NCBI GenBank assembly: GCA_013334925.1
Contig: JAAXWP010000010.1
Location: forward strand, 1-54,094
DNA: 54,094 nucleotides
Source: Chlorobiaceae bacterium
GTDB taxonomy: Bacteria; Bacteroidota; Chlorobiia; Chlorobiales; Chlorobiaceae
Direction of reading: 5' to 3'
Shown: positions 34,997-44,542 of the stretch, piece by piece
How the letters are laid out: each line of letters starts with the position of its first letter
How positions within the stretch are numbered: the stretch's first letter is position 1
Position numbers and translations under genes: made by a program
The notes under the pieces: model-generated
Database searches by the model: none
The model's input: only the letters and a program-made list of their open reading frames with translations
Told to the model about the DNA's origin: nothing

Positions 34997-35246
34997 GATG
35001 CAGTATCGATGATCGGATCGAGTGGCACACACAGGAGTGCCATGATGGAACGAGTACACCCGATGCATGGTTTAACCATGTGTTAGCGTATGGCACCTCT
35101 GAAAACCTGTTTCGTGATCAGATAACTTTGCAGGACGGTATTTGACCTCATCCTGTTCTTTATGTCCACTTCGCTTCCTGTGGATCGTCCGTTCTGTTTC
35201 AGAATCGCTCACGACACTTTTCAGGGGTGCTCGGTAAACAAATCCT
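34997..35246. other. Gap with two palindromes before the first P-type ATPase
   Basis: 250 bp without a supported gene. It contains TGGCAC/GTGCCA arms (about 35022-35042) and the 15-bp palindrome CATGGTTTAACCATG (about 35068-35082). These may be operators or an mRNA structure after the Nif11-like gene; there is no T-run. Confidence 0.45.
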
Positions 35247-37928
35247 GTGAACATGTCTACACGAGCGTCTGCACACACTGAAGCACCCGATGCGCTTTTC
35301 CCTGTACTCGGATCTTCACCTGAAGGTCTGAGCAATGAAGAGGCTGCCTCCAGACTCCTGAAATATGGACCGAACCAGCTCAGGGCAACTGAAGGTACCA
35401 GTCCATGGCAATTGCTGTTGAGCCAGTTCAGGAATATTCTGATCCTGACGCTCCTCCTGGCTACGGTACTGTCTGCTTTTTTAGGTCATGCTGTCGAAGC
35501 GATCGCTATCGCGGTCATTGTCCTGCTTGCTGTCCTGCTTGGTTTCGTACAGGAGTTCCGGGCAGAAAAGGCCATCGAAGCTTTGAAAAAAATGGCCGCA
35601 CCAAACGCCAGGGTCATACGGGGTGGTGCCGAACAGCTCGTTCCGGCCTCATCGATTGTTCCGGGCGATATCGTGCTTATTGCCGCAGGTGACCGTATCC
35701 CTGCCGATGGCCGCCTCATCGAGGCGGTCAATCTCAGGATCGAAGAGGCCTCTCTGACTGGGGAGTCATTACCGGCCGAGAAGGATGCGACCGTCGTTTT
35801 TCCGGCATCTGCTCCTGTCGGGGACAGGAAAAATATGGTGTTTGCCGGTACAACCGCAGGGTATGGACGAGGCCGGGCTGTCATTACGGCAACAGGCATG
35901 GATACCGAGTTTGGGCGAATCGCCGGGATGCTCCAGACGGTAGATACCGGAAGGACACCGCTTCAGAAAAATCTCGACGAAGTGGGGAAGTCTCTTGCCA
36001 GGGCGGCTCTCGTGATTGTCATCGTCATTGTCGGGCTTGGTTTGATGCGCGGTCAGCCTTTCGTTGAGATCCTCGTTTTCGGTATAGCGCTAGCCGTGGC
36101 GGTCGTTCCTGAAGCTCTGCCTGCCGTGGTTACCATCTCGCTCGCTCTCGGTGTACAACGTATGGCCAGACGCAATGCCCTGATGCGTCGACTTCCTGCA
36201 GTAGAGACTTTGGGCAGCACGACGGTGATCTGTTCAGACAAAACCGGTACGCTCACCCGGGATGAAATGACGGTACGCGTGCTGTATGCTGACGGAGTGA
36301 CGGTGCAGGTATCCGGTTCAGGTTATCGCCCTGAAGGCGGGTTCGTGTTACCGGACGGAGCAACAGAGCTGACGCCGCTCTTTATGCGGCTGCTTGAGTC
36401 AGGGGCGCTCTGTAACGACGCCCGACTCGAACATGACAAATCTGGAGACTGGACGATTGGAGGCGATTCCACCGAGGCGGCTATGCTTGTTGCTGCAAGA
36501 AAAGCCGGGATCGATCAGGCGCTCCTGAAAGAGCGGTACCCTCGCATTTCCGAAGAGCCGTTTTCTTCGGAAACCAAGCGCATGGTGACCGTACACCGGG
36601 ATGGCGAGTCGGTTTTTTCCATTGTCAAGGGCGCTCCTGAAGTGCTTCTTCCTGCGAGCAGCTTCTTTCTGACAAACGATGGCCAGAGGGCGCTCGACCA
36701 GGGTGTCGTTCAGCAGATCATGGGGGCAGCCGAGACGATGGGTAGTGACGCCCTGAGGGTTCTCGCTGTCGCTGTGCGTGAAGGTGTCTCAGACACAGAC
36801 GCCACCGAGGGGCTGCTGTTTCTCGGGCTTGTCGGTATGATCGATCCGCCGAGAACGGAAGCGAAAGAGGCGGTTGGTCGCTGTATCGAAGCAGGAATCC
36901 GACCGGTCATGATCACCGGAGATCATCCGGTGACTGCTCGAGCCATAGCTGCCGAACTGGGGATTCTGCGTCAGGGCCGGGTTGCGACGGGAGCGGAACT
37001 GCAGGATATTGACGATGCGGCACTTCGCAATATGGTCGCTGATATCGACGTTTTTGCCAGGGTGGCCCCGGAGCACAAGCTTCGTATCGTGGAGGCGCTG
37101 CAGGCTACGGGACAGGTGGTTGCAATGACCGGTGACGGTGTCAACGATGCCCCAGCCCTCAAGAGGGCAGATATCGGCATTTCCATGGGCATTACAGGGA
37201 CAGATGTATCTCGTGAAGCTTCGGCAATGACGCTCACCGACGACAATTTCTCGACGATCGTTTCCGCAGTCGAAGAGGGAAGAGGTATCTACGACAACAT
37301 CAGGAAGTATCTCACCTACCTGCTCTCATCGAACATCGGCGAGCTCGGTCTCATGGCCGGTGCGACCCTCATGGGCATCCCGCTTCCGCTCAGTGCGGTG
37401 CAGATTCTCTATGTCAACCTTGCGACCGATGGTCTACCGGCGCTTGCGCTTGCCGTCGATCCCGCAGATCCGGGGATCATGAAGCGCCTGCCAAACGATC
37501 CGAAGAAGGGCATTTTCACGAAGCCGGTTCTTGCCCTCATGCTCGTTGGCGGCATCTGGTCGACCATCGTCAACCTGGTGCTGTTCGAGTGGGCCCGACA
37601 CTCCGGTCGTTCACTTCGGGAAGCCATGACCATGACCTTTGTCTCTCTGGTGTTGATTCAGTTTTTCAAGGCTTACAACTTCCGTTCGGATACGATGCCT
37701 GTTGTTTTCCGGCCGTTCACCAACCACTGGCTGAATCTTGCGGTAGCCTGGGAGCTTGTCATGCTGTTGGCTATCATCTATGTGCCGGCTCTTACAGGTC
37801 CGTTCACTACGTTCAGTATGCCGCTGGATGACTGGCTGATCGTGCTGGCCGGAGCATTTACCATTGTTCCTGTAATCGAATTGCTCAAATGGTCTATACG
37901 ACATGGAAAGTTTGGGTTGAAAGCCTAA
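35247..37928 (+). CDS. P-type cation ATPase (Ca2+-ATPase type, P2)
   Basis: This 893-residue pump has the P-type order: actuator TGES at 171-174, PEALP in helix M4 at 288-292, phosphorylated aspartate in DKTGTLT (D331), nucleotide-site KGAPE, and the hinge [28 protein letters not shown]-type M4 motifs and length fit Ca2+ or Mn2+ transport, less likely Na+. The C-terminal part has six more membrane helices. Start is GTG 35247 or ATG 35253. The upstream leader contains palindromes. A second P-type ATPase lies 2.2 kb downstream, of a different subtype. Confidence 0.93.
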   Translation: MNMSTRASAHTEAPDALFPVLGSSPEGLSNEEAASRLLKYGPNQLRATEGTSPWQLLLSQFRNILILTLLLATVLSAFLGHAVEAIAIAVIVLLAVLLGFVQEFRAEKAIEALKKMAAPNARVIRGGAEQLVPASSIVPGDIVLIAAGDRIPADGRLIEAVNLRIEEASLTGESLPAEKDATVVFPASAPVGDRKNMVFAGTTAGYGRGRAVITATGMDTEFGRIAGMLQTVDTGRTPLQKNLDEVGKSLARAALVIVIVIVGLGLMRGQPFVEILVFGIALAVAVVPEALPAVVTISLALGVQRMARRNALMRRLPAVETLGSTTVICSDKTGTLTRDEMTVRVLYADGVTVQVSGSGYRPEGGFVLPDGATELTPLFMRLLESGALCNDARLEHDKSGDWTIGGDSTEAAMLVAARKAGIDQALLKERYPRISEEPFSSETKRMVTVHRDGESVFSIVKGAPEVLLPASSFFLTNDGQRALDQGVVQQIMGAAETMGSDALRVLAVAVREGVSDTDATEGLLFLGLVGMIDPPRTEAKEAVGRCIEAGIRPVMITGDHPVTARAIAAELGILRQGRVATGAELQDIDDAALRNMVADIDVFARVAPEHKLRIVEALQATGQVVAMTGDGVNDAPALKRADIGISMGITGTDVSREASAMTLTDDNFSTIVSAVEEGRGIYDNIRKYLTYLLSSNIGELGLMAGATLMGIPLPLSAVQILYVNLATDGLPALALAVDPADPGIMKRLPNDPKKGIFTKPVLALMLVGGIWSTIVNLVLFEWARHSGRSLREAMTMTFVSLVLIQFFKAYNFRSDTMPVVFRPFTNHWLNLAVAWELVMLLAIIYVPALTGPFTTFSMPLDDWLIVLAGAFTIVPVIELLKWSIRHGKFGLKA

Positions 37929-37964
37929 AATTGTCGTAACTTGCGGAGTTTACGGCTTCGATAC

Positions 37965-38011
37965 CCACCACCTCTGGCGCTGCCGTGAAGCAGACGCTGA
38001 AGGTGGTGGGA
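37965..38011 (+). promoter_or_regulatory. Large stem-loop just before the amino-acid permease gene
   Basis: Perfect 10-bp arms CCCACCACCT (37965-37974) and AGGTGGTGGG (38002-38011) enclose a second imperfect stem (GCGCTGC / GCAGaCGC). It ends 28 bases before the permease start and has no T-run. It could be the end of the ATPase transcript or a leader structure controlling the permease. Confidence 0.6.
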
Positions 38012-38039
38012 ACAGCAACAAACCAATCCGCACATACCC

Positions 38040-39527
38040 GTGAAAAACAGCTTCAGGAAAAAGCCCCTGGCCCTGCTGCTCGACGAGATGAAAGGGGAGC
38101 ACCGCCTGCACCGGGTGCTCGGACCTGTCGCCCTGACGAGCCTCGGAGTAGGAGCCATCATCGGAACCGGCATTTTCGTGCTTATCGGCGTGGCCGCCCA
38201 TGACAAGGCGGGACCGGCCGTCATGCTCTCGTTCGCGCTGGCTGGTCTTGCCTGCGTTTTCGCTGCACTCTGTTATGCCGAGTTCGCCTCCATGGCGCCA
38301 GTGGCCGGTTCGGCATACACCTATGCCTATGCAACCCTCGGCGAACTGTTCGCCTGGATCATCGGCTGGGATCTCATTCTCGAGTACGCCGTGGCATCTG
38401 CAACCGTTGCTCATGGGTGGTCCCACTACTTTCAGGATTTCATAGGCATTTTCGGCTATCACATGCCAGCCCTCCTGGCGCGTGCCCCTCTCGATTTCGA
38501 CCCGGATACCGGTTTGCTTTCCACGACCGGCGCTTTCTTCGACCTTCCAGCCGTGCTGATTGCACTTGCCGTGACCGTAGTATTGGTGAAAGGCATCCGC
38601 GAGAGCGCCAGATTCAATACCGCCATGGTGATCGTGAAGGTCGCGATTGTCCTGCTGGTCATCGTGCTGGGGGCTATGTACGTGAACCCGGCCAACTGGC
38701 AGCCGTTCGCGCCGTTTGGCTATTCGGGTTTCAGCATGTTCGGGAAGACCATTCTCGGAGAGACCGGTCCCGCAGGTGCCCCGGTAGGTGTACTGGCCGG
38801 AGCGGCCATGATCTTTTTCGCCTATATCGGATTCGACTCGGTATCGACCCATGCAGAAGAGGCGAGGAATCCTCAACGGGACGTGCCGATCGGACTCATT
38901 GCGTCCCTGATCATCTGCACCGTGCTCTACATCGCCGTGGCCGCAGTCATCACCGGCATGATCCCATACGATCGGATCAACATCGATGCTCCGGTCTCCG
39001 ATGCCTTCAGGCAGGTCGGGCTTGGCTGGGCCCAGTTTCTCGTTTCGCTGGGTGCGATAACCGGCATCACCTCGGTGCTTCTGGTCATGATGCTAAGCCA
39101 GCCAAGGGTATTTCTTGCCATGGCACGTGACGGATTGCTTCCAAAAAGCTTCTTTGGCGCGATCCACGAACGTTACAGGACTCCCTGGAAGTCGACCATA
39201 CTGACCGGCTTATTCGTTGCCCTGCTGGGCGCGTTTCTGCCACTCAGACTCCTTGCCGAACTCGTCAACATCGGCACACTCTTCGCATTTGTGATCGTCT
39301 GCACAGCCGTTCTGATCATGCGCAGGACCCATCCCGAAGCCGAGCGCCCCTTCAGGGCTCCACTGGTGCCATTCGTGCCAGTAGCCGGAATCCTGACCTG
39401 CCTTCTGCTCATGTTTTCGCTTCCGGCTGAAAACTGGTGGCGACTGATTGTCTGGCTGGCCATCGGGTTCTGTATCTACTTCTTTTATGGGCGTCACCAC
39501 AGCATTCTGACGAAGCATCAGGAGTGA
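38040..39527 (+). CDS. APC-family amino-acid permease
   Basis: The 495-residue protein has about 12-13 membrane helices and the APC hallmark GVGAIIGTGIFVLIG in helix 1 (about 36-50), AYTYAYATLGE, and FFAYIGFDSVSTHAEEARNPQRDVPIG in the loop after helix 6. It resembles the cationic amino-acid transporter group (YfnA-like). The substrate is not evident. The start is GTG 38040. A strong inverted repeat precedes it. It lies between two P-type ATPases, which may be coincidence. Confidence 0.9.
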   Translation: MKNSFRKKPLALLLDEMKGEHRLHRVLGPVALTSLGVGAIIGTGIFVLIGVAAHDKAGPAVMLSFALAGLACVFAALCYAEFASMAPVAGSAYTYAYATLGELFAWIIGWDLILEYAVASATVAHGWSHYFQDFIGIFGYHMPALLARAPLDFDPDTGLLSTTGAFFDLPAVLIALAVTVVLVKGIRESARFNTAMVIVKVAIVLLVIVLGAMYVNPANWQPFAPFGYSGFSMFGKTILGETGPAGAPVGVLAGAAMIFFAYIGFDSVSTHAEEARNPQRDVPIGLIASLIICTVLYIAVAAVITGMIPYDRINIDAPVSDAFRQVGLGWAQFLVSLGAITGITSVLLVMMLSQPRVFLAMARDGLLPKSFFGAIHERYRTPWKSTILTGLFVALLGAFLPLRLLAELVNIGTLFAFVIVCTAVLIMRRTHPEAERPFRAPLVPFVPVAGILTCLLLMFSLPAENWWRLIVWLAIGFCIYFFYGRHHSILTKHQE

Positions 39528-39546
39528 CCCGCGGGGAGATTGGTTT

Positions 39547-39582
39547 GACTTATAGGACCACATGGGACTTATGGGACACATG
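39547..39582. repeat. Two direct copies of a 17-bp repeat
   Basis: GACTTATAGGACCACATG (39547) and GACTTATGGGACACATG (39566) stand 19 bp apart, followed by further decayed ATGGGAC/CATAAGAC copies. It is a local tandem repeat at the end of the permease gene, unlike the heptamer and 9-bp arrays. Confidence 0.6.
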
Positions 39583-39691
39583 GAATCCATAAGACATGCC
39601 GGAACGAATACGACCCATGACGCCAGGCCGCAAAAAAAGCGAAATGCCGCTGGAATGGCGTTCAGGCGTCAACTTTTTGTTATATTTAAAT

Positions 39692-39708
39692 TTATGGCCT
39701 TGCCATAA
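39692..39708. promoter_or_regulatory. Perfect inverted repeat in the leader of the 79-residue gene
   Basis: TTATGGC and GCCATAA form 7-bp arms around CTT. The AT-rich stretch TTGTTATATTTAAATTTA lies just upstream and could contain a promoter. The inverted repeat is either an operator or a leader hairpin in front of a gene with a strong ribosome site (GGAGG). Confidence 0.45.
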
Positions 39709-39746
39709 CAGTATCCTAATCGAGCAATTCAACGGAGGAAATTCAT

Positions 39747-39986
39747 ATGCAGACCATTTACGCTGACGGAATCGCCAACATGAGCCTGATCGACGGCGTT
39801 ATCCGCATCGACCTGATCAACATCACCCAGGTCGACCAGGAAAAAACCAACGTCTCTTCGGTCGGTACCCTTGCCATGTCGGTGCCCGCCCTGCTGCGTA
39901 CCCATGATCAGCTTTCCAAAATGATCAACAAAATGGTCGATGACGGTATCCTCACCAAGAATGACCAGCCAGCAGGTTCCAACTGA
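39747..39986 (+). CDS. Small soluble protein of unknown function
   Basis: The 79-residue protein has the layout IYADGIANMSLIDGVIRIDLINI (likely beta strands) and then VPALLRTHDQLSKMINKMVDDGILTK (likely an amphipathic helix). It has no cysteines, signal peptide or membrane segment. A strong GGAGG site, a defined leader hairpin and a strong terminator downstream indicate a real monocistronic gene. I do not recognise it with confidence; the strand-then-helix pattern recalls short DUF3467-like proteins only loosely. Confidence 0.75.
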   Translation: MQTIYADGIANMSLIDGVIRIDLINITQVDQEKTNVSSVGTLAMSVPALLRTHDQLSKMINKMVDDGILTKNDQPAGSN

Positions 39987-40053
39987 TTCTGCGCTGAACT
40001 TCAACGGTGACGGGCCTCCCCTGACCGTCACGACATCATCGGTAGAGCGGATG

Positions 40054-40093
40054 AACCCCTGCATTTTCCAAATAGCAGGGGTTTTGCTTTTTT
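40054..40093 (+). terminator. Intrinsic terminator after the 79-residue gene
   Basis: Arms AACCCCTGC (40054-40062) and GCAGGGGTT (40075-40083) with a 12-nt loop, followed by TTTTGCTTTTTTT. An extra GTGACGG/CCGTCAC stem (40007-40013, 40025-40031) precedes it. Confidence 0.9.
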
Positions 40094-40119
40094 ACAGATA
40101 GATTGGATGATATTCCGGG

Positions 40120-40141
40120 GGGATGTGCCCAGGCACATCCC
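40120..40141. promoter_or_regulatory. Perfect 10-bp-arm palindrome before the second P-type ATPase
   Basis: GGGATGTGCC (40120-40129) and GGCACATCCC (40132-40141) flank a 2-bp spacer. It lies just after the preceding terminator and 24 bp before the GTG start. A two-base loop is tight for an RNA hairpin, so a dimeric repressor or activator site is as likely. Confidence 0.6.
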
Positions 40142-40165
40142 TGCAACCCTGACAGGAGTACGATC

Positions 40166-42715
40166 GTGCAGGATGCAGACAAACTCCACACCGGCCTTAC
40201 CTCGGACGAGGTGATGGCGAGACTGAAGCGTGACGGCTGGAACGAGCTTCCCACTTCGCGGAAGCGTTCGGTATTGGCCATGCTCTTCGATGTCGTCCGT
40301 GAGCCGATGTTCCTGATGCTGATCGCCTGTGGCCTGATCTATCTGGTGCTGGGAAGTATCGAGGACGCCCTTATGCTTCTCGGTTTCGTGGTAGTCATCA
40401 TCGGTATCACGCTCTACCAGGAGGGACGGACGGAGCGTGCGCTCGAAGCCCTCAGGGACCTGTCGAGCCCCAGGGCTCTGGTGATCCGGGATGGAGGTCA
40501 GCAACGCATTCCGGGACGGGAGGTGGTCAGGGATGATATTCTGCTCGTAGCCGAAGGTGATCGGGTACCCGCCGATGCCGTGCTGCTGTCGTCAAGTGGG
40601 CTCAGTACGGACGAGTCCCTTCTCACAGGCGAGTCGTTTCCTGTCAGGAAGGCCGTCAGAATGGATCTGGCATCTCCCGCTGCACCTGGAGGTGACGATC
40701 TGCCCTGGATCTATTCTGGTACCCTTGTCGTCAAAGGCCAGGGGATCGCCCGCGTGCTGCAGACAGGACCACGTACCGAAATAGGACGCATCGGCAAGGC
40801 GCTCGGCACCCTCCAGCCCGAAGAGAGTCTCCTTCAGCGACAGATGCGGAACCTTGTCCGTACGGTGAGCCTGTACAGTCTTCTGCTTTGCGTAGTTGTG
40901 GCTGTAGCCTACGGATTGACCAGACAGGACTGGCTGAACGGGCTTCTTGCCGGCCTGACACTTGCCATGGCCACCCTGCCGGAGGAGTTTCCGATGGTGC
41001 TGGTCATTTTTCTCGCTCTGGGGGCGTGGCGACTCTCCAGATATCAGGTGCTGACCCGGCGGATTCCGGCGGTGGAGATGCTCGGTGCCGCATCGGTGCT
41101 TTGCGTCGACAAGACCGGTACGCTCACCGAGAACCGGATGCGTGTGCGTCGCATTCACGCTGGCGGATTGGTGCACGATCTCGAAACACTGCCCGACAGC
41201 CTCCCCGAGGCCCTGCATGAAACCGTCGAGTTCGCGATTCTCGCCAGTCCGCCAGATCCTTTTGACCCGATGGAGAAAGCCATGCGTGAGCTTGGTGAAA
41301 CCGCCCTCTCCAACACGGAACACCTTCATCGCGACTGGATTCTCGAACGTGAATACCCGTTGACTGAAGGTATGCTCGCAACAGCTTACGTCTGGCGCTC
41401 GACAACGGGTGAGGGGCATGTGATAGCCGCCAAGGGAGCTCCTGAAGCCATAGCTGATCTCTGTCACTTCGATGCCGGTCAGAATGAGCTGCTGCAGAGT
41501 GCCATCGATGCGCTTGCGAGCGATGGCATGCGTGTCATTGGTGTTGCGCGGGCTTCATTCGGGCCGGACCCTCTTCCTGAGGAGCTTCATGATTACGTAT
41601 TTGCCTTCATCGGACTGCTTGGCCTGGAAGACCCGGTCAGAAAGGGTGTTCCAGAAGCTCTCAGGGAGTGCCAGGAGGCGGGCATACGCATGATCATGAT
41701 GACCGGGGACTATCCGGCGACAGCACGGCGTATTGGTGAAGAGATCGGGCTGCGCGGGTTCGAACGTATCGTTACGGGGGCAGATGTTTCCCGGATGAGC
41801 CGGGAGGAGATGCTTGAAGCTGCAGGAAAAACATCCATCTTCGCTCGCATGCAGCCCGGTCAGAAGCTGGGTATCGTGGAAGCTCTCAAATCTCTTCGTG
41901 AGGTCGTGGCCATGACCGGCGATGGCGTCAATGACGCCCCGGCCCTCAAAGCCGCACATATCGGCATTGCCATGGGTGGGCGTGGAACCGATGTCGCCAG
42001 GGAGGCCGCCTCGATCGTTCTGGTCGACGACCATTTCGAGTCGATCGTTCGTGCCGTGAGAATGGGGCGGCGTATCTACGACAATCTGAGGAAAGCGTTC
42101 GTGTTCATTCTGTCGGTGCATCTGCCGATTGCCGGCATGTCACTGCTGCCGGTACTCCTGAACTGGCCGCTTGCCCTTTTGCCCGCCCATATCCTGTTCC
42201 TTGAGCTGCTCATCGACCCCTCGTGCAGCGTCGTTTTCGAGATGGAGCGTGACGAACAGCAGGTCATGAAGCGCCCGCCGCGCAGGATCGACGAACCGCT
42301 GATGGGGCGTCAGGTAGTGCTTCGTGCGGTTTTCCAGGGTCTTGCCATATTTCTGTCGGTGTTCGCCGTTTATGCGCTCATGCTGTCAAACGGCTATGGC
42401 GAGGGTACAGCCCGCATGATCGCCTTCGCCGGGATCGTTGCAGGGAACATCGGTCTTATCTTCGCGAACCGATCCTGGAACGAGTCGATGTTCCGTGCCC
42501 TCAGGGTGCCCAACCCCGCCTTGTGGTGGGTCTCAGCGGGCGCAATCCTGTTTTTTGTGCTGGTGACGGCTGTTCCGTTCATGCGAGAGCTTTTCAGGTT
42601 CGATGCACCCGAGTGGCGGGATCTGCCTCCCGGGATGCTGCTGGTCGTCACCTGTTTCCTGGTCCCGGACTTCGTCAAGTCACGTCTGTTCAGGACACTT
42701 CTGGGTATCGTATGA
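40166..42715 (+). CDS. P-type cation ATPase with PEEFP motif
   Basis: 849 residues from GTG 40166, chosen for the AGGAG site eight bases upstream; the frame extends further up to 40103 across the palindrome. Seen: TGES, PEEFP in M4 (272-276), phosphorylated D315 in DKTGTLT, KGAPE, and [18 protein letters not shown]. The PEEFP version occurs in P2-like pumps of bacteria whose ion is not settled (Ca2+, Mg2+, K+ or Na+ have all been suggested). It differs from the PEALP pump upstream, so the two are unlikely to be redundant. Confidence 0.92.
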   Translation: MQDADKLHTGLTSDEVMARLKRDGWNELPTSRKRSVLAMLFDVVREPMFLMLIACGLIYLVLGSIEDALMLLGFVVVIIGITLYQEGRTERALEALRDLSSPRALVIRDGGQQRIPGREVVRDDILLVAEGDRVPADAVLLSSSGLSTDESLLTGESFPVRKAVRMDLASPAAPGGDDLPWIYSGTLVVKGQGIARVLQTGPRTEIGRIGKALGTLQPEESLLQRQMRNLVRTVSLYSLLLCVVVAVAYGLTRQDWLNGLLAGLTLAMATLPEEFPMVLVIFLALGAWRLSRYQVLTRRIPAVEMLGAASVLCVDKTGTLTENRMRVRRIHAGGLVHDLETLPDSLPEALHETVEFAILASPPDPFDPMEKAMRELGETALSNTEHLHRDWILEREYPLTEGMLATAYVWRSTTGEGHVIAAKGAPEAIADLCHFDAGQNELLQSAIDALASDGMRVIGVARASFGPDPLPEELHDYVFAFIGLLGLEDPVRKGVPEALRECQEAGIRMIMMTGDYPATARRIGEEIGLRGFERIVTGADVSRMSREEMLEAAGKTSIFARMQPGQKLGIVEALKSLREVVAMTGDGVNDAPALKAAHIGIAMGGRGTDVAREAASIVLVDDHFESIVRAVRMGRRIYDNLRKAFVFILSVHLPIAGMSLLPVLLNWPLALLPAHILFLELLIDPSCSVVFEMERDEQQVMKRPPRRIDEPLMGRQVVLRAVFQGLAIFLSVFAVYALMLSNGYGEGTARMIAFAGIVAGNIGLIFANRSWNESMFRALRVPNPALWWVSAGAILFFVLVTAVPFMRELFRFDAPEWRDLPPGMLLVVTCFLVPDFVKSRLFRTLLGIV

Positions 42716-42819
42716 TGTTGCGGTCGTATCCGGTTTCCGTCAATCTTCGAAAAGTCTATATTTGAGACGTCAGGCAGCATACTGCCGTTGCAGTTACCGA
42801 ATAACCGATCCCACTACTC

Positions 42820-44400
42820 ATGACCGAATCGACGCCCCCTTGCCCGTATCGTCAGCAGGTGCCGCTGTCAACTGTCGGCTATTATGCAATCGGCGGCGAG
42901 GCGCGCTGGCTTGCAGAGCCCCGCAACGTACGGGAACTGGCGGCGCTGCTTGCATGGTGTCGAAGCCGGGAGTTGCCGGTTATCGTGACCGGGAAGGGGA
43001 GCAATATGCTTTTTTCGGATGAGGAGTTCCCCGGTGTGGTCGTCTCTACGGCGTCGATGCAGCGTATATGGCAGGTTTCATCGAAGCGATTTTTCTGCGA
43101 GGCGGGTGTCGAGAACAGCGAGGTTGCAACCCGTCTGCGTGAAGCGGGCCTGAGTGGAGGCGAGTGGCTGTACCGTCTGCCGGGCATGATCGGTGCTACC
43201 GTCCGCATGAATGGACGTTGCTATGGCAAGGAGGTGTCGGAGGTGACCGCAGGCCTTGTCACCGTCACGCTGGACGGCACGGTGCGATGGCGCAGCAAAG
43301 AGGAGGTGTTCAGAGGCTACAAACACACGAGCCTCATGGATGGCCGTGAGATCGTCGCCGGTGTGCTGCTCGAGTTTTCGGATGCCAGACCTGAGGAGCA
43401 GATCAGGAGTGTCATGCAGGAGTATGAGCTGGACCGAAACGCCAAACACCAGTTCGACTATCCGAGTTGCGGGTCGACCTTCAAGAACAGCTATGCCGCA
43501 GGGAAGCCAAGCGGCCAGATTTTCGAGTCGCTCGGTTTCAAGGGACGGCGTGAAGGCGGTGCAAAGGTGAGTGACCACCATGCGAATTTCATTTTCAACA
43601 CCGGTGGCGCCAAAGCTGTGGATGTGCTTCACCTTGCCGCCGCCATGCGCACGGCTGCCAGGGAAGATGCCGGAGCCGAACTCGAACTCGAGCTGCAGTG
43701 TGCGGGTCTGTTCGATGCTGCGCTCCTCGAGGAGTGCGGTATTCCCGCAGTTCCCGACAACGATCGTCCCGGATATGCCTGGGCAGGGCTTCTGAAGTTT
43801 GATGATTCCGTTCAGGATGCGTTGCCCCATGTGCTTCTGGATGGGGAGCTGCTGGATTATTCAGGGGCTGACGCCGGGTTTCCCGAGAATATCCGCGTGA
43901 GGGTCGAACAGCTCGAGTCCCTCGACGAGGCCATGAATCAGCCGGAACGGCCGTTTCTGCGCTGGACCACCACTGCGAACAGGTCTCCCTTTTCCCTGCG
44001 TCCTGAGCCGTCTGACAGTGATTTTACCGACCGTTTGTGGGAGTACAGCGTGTCTGAACTGTTCATCGGTGGAAAAGAGGGGTATCTGGAGTTTGAGATG
44101 ACGCAGGAAGGGAAATGGGTCGCCATCCGTTTCGATGCCCCACGACTAAGGGCGGAAGGCCATGAACCGCCGTCAGCGCCTTTATGGACGGGTATGGTCA
44201 ACCCGTTTGCGGAAGAGAGTTCATTCGGGATGGAGCTTTCCTACAGCCTCATGGAGCCGTTCATTCAGGATGGGCTGCTCTCCATGCAGTGCTGTGCGAG
44301 CCTTGGCAACGCCCAGTATGGCCTGTTTCCGTGGTGGGACGATGCCGGAAAGCCGGATTTCCATCAGCCGGATCGATTCTGCCCGGTAGTGCTGGTGTGA
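42820..44400 (+). CDS. MurB-type UDP-N-acetylenolpyruvoylglucosamine reductase with C-terminal extension
   Basis: Residues about 1-290 of this 526-residue protein are MurB: FAD site VTGKGSNMLFSDEEFPGVVV, LPGMIGATVRMNGRCYG (usually IPGxxGGAxxMNAGxxG), catalytic serine in PSCGSTFKNS, SGQIFESLGFKGRREGGAKVS and a final acidic LELELQ. MurB reduces enolpyruvyl-UDP-GlcNAc in peptidoglycan synthesis. Residues about 310-526 form a separate domain with YSVSELFIGGKEGYLEFEM and FGMELSYSLMEPFIQDG that resembles family 9 carbohydrate-binding or DOMON-like beta-sandwiches. Changes in the GxxGG region leave it open whether this is the main MurB or a paralogue. Confidence 0.85.
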   Translation: MTESTPPCPYRQQVPLSTVGYYAIGGEARWLAEPRNVRELAALLAWCRSRELPVIVTGKGSNMLFSDEEFPGVVVSTASMQRIWQVSSKRFFCEAGVENSEVATRLREAGLSGGEWLYRLPGMIGATVRMNGRCYGKEVSEVTAGLVTVTLDGTVRWRSKEEVFRGYKHTSLMDGREIVAGVLLEFSDARPEEQIRSVMQEYELDRNAKHQFDYPSCGSTFKNSYAAGKPSGQIFESLGFKGRREGGAKVSDHHANFIFNTGGAKAVDVLHLAAAMRTAAREDAGAELELELQCAGLFDAALLEECGIPAVPDNDRPGYAWAGLLKFDDSVQDALPHVLLDGELLDYSGADAGFPENIRVRVEQLESLDEAMNQPERPFLRWTTTANRSPFSLRPEPSDSDFTDRLWEYSVSELFIGGKEGYLEFEMTQEGKWVAIRFDAPRLRAEGHEPPSAPLWTGMVNPFAEESSFGMELSYSLMEPFIQDGLLSMQCCASLGNAQYGLFPWWDDAGKPDFHQPDRFCPVVLV

Positions 44401-44481
44401 CAAGTGACAAGTGACAAGTGACAAGTGACAAGTGACAAGTGACAAGTGACAAGTGATGAGTGATGAGTGATGAGTGACGGG
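44398..44481 (+). repeat. TGACAAG/TGATGAG heptamer array
   Basis: Eight copies of TGACAAG, three of TGATGAG and one TGACGGG follow each other without slip. The first TGA is the stop codon of the murB-like gene itself. A 7-bp unit starting with TGA places a stop in all three forward frames; the reverse strand stays open. Confidence 0.95.
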
Positions 44482-44491
44482 AAAACAGTAG

Positions 44492-44511
44492 GGGCACGGC
44501 GTGCCGTGCCC
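44492..44511. repeat. GC-rich palindrome next to heptamer array
   Basis: Arms GGGCACGGC and GCCGTGCCC (9 bp) with spacer GT, preceded by AGTAG. A decayed copy lies at 236-256, again following a heptamer array. The sequence type resembles REP-like dispersed palindromes. Confidence 0.8.
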
Positions 44512-44542
44512 GAACGAGTGACAGCTGATGGACTGAGTGGAC

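Noticed and set aside
35041-35088. Possible 14-codon peptide (MMERVHPMHGLTMC) in the gap before the first P-type ATPase
   Set aside because: It is very short, has no convincing ribosome site and coincides with a palindrome; not enough to call a leader or toxin peptide.
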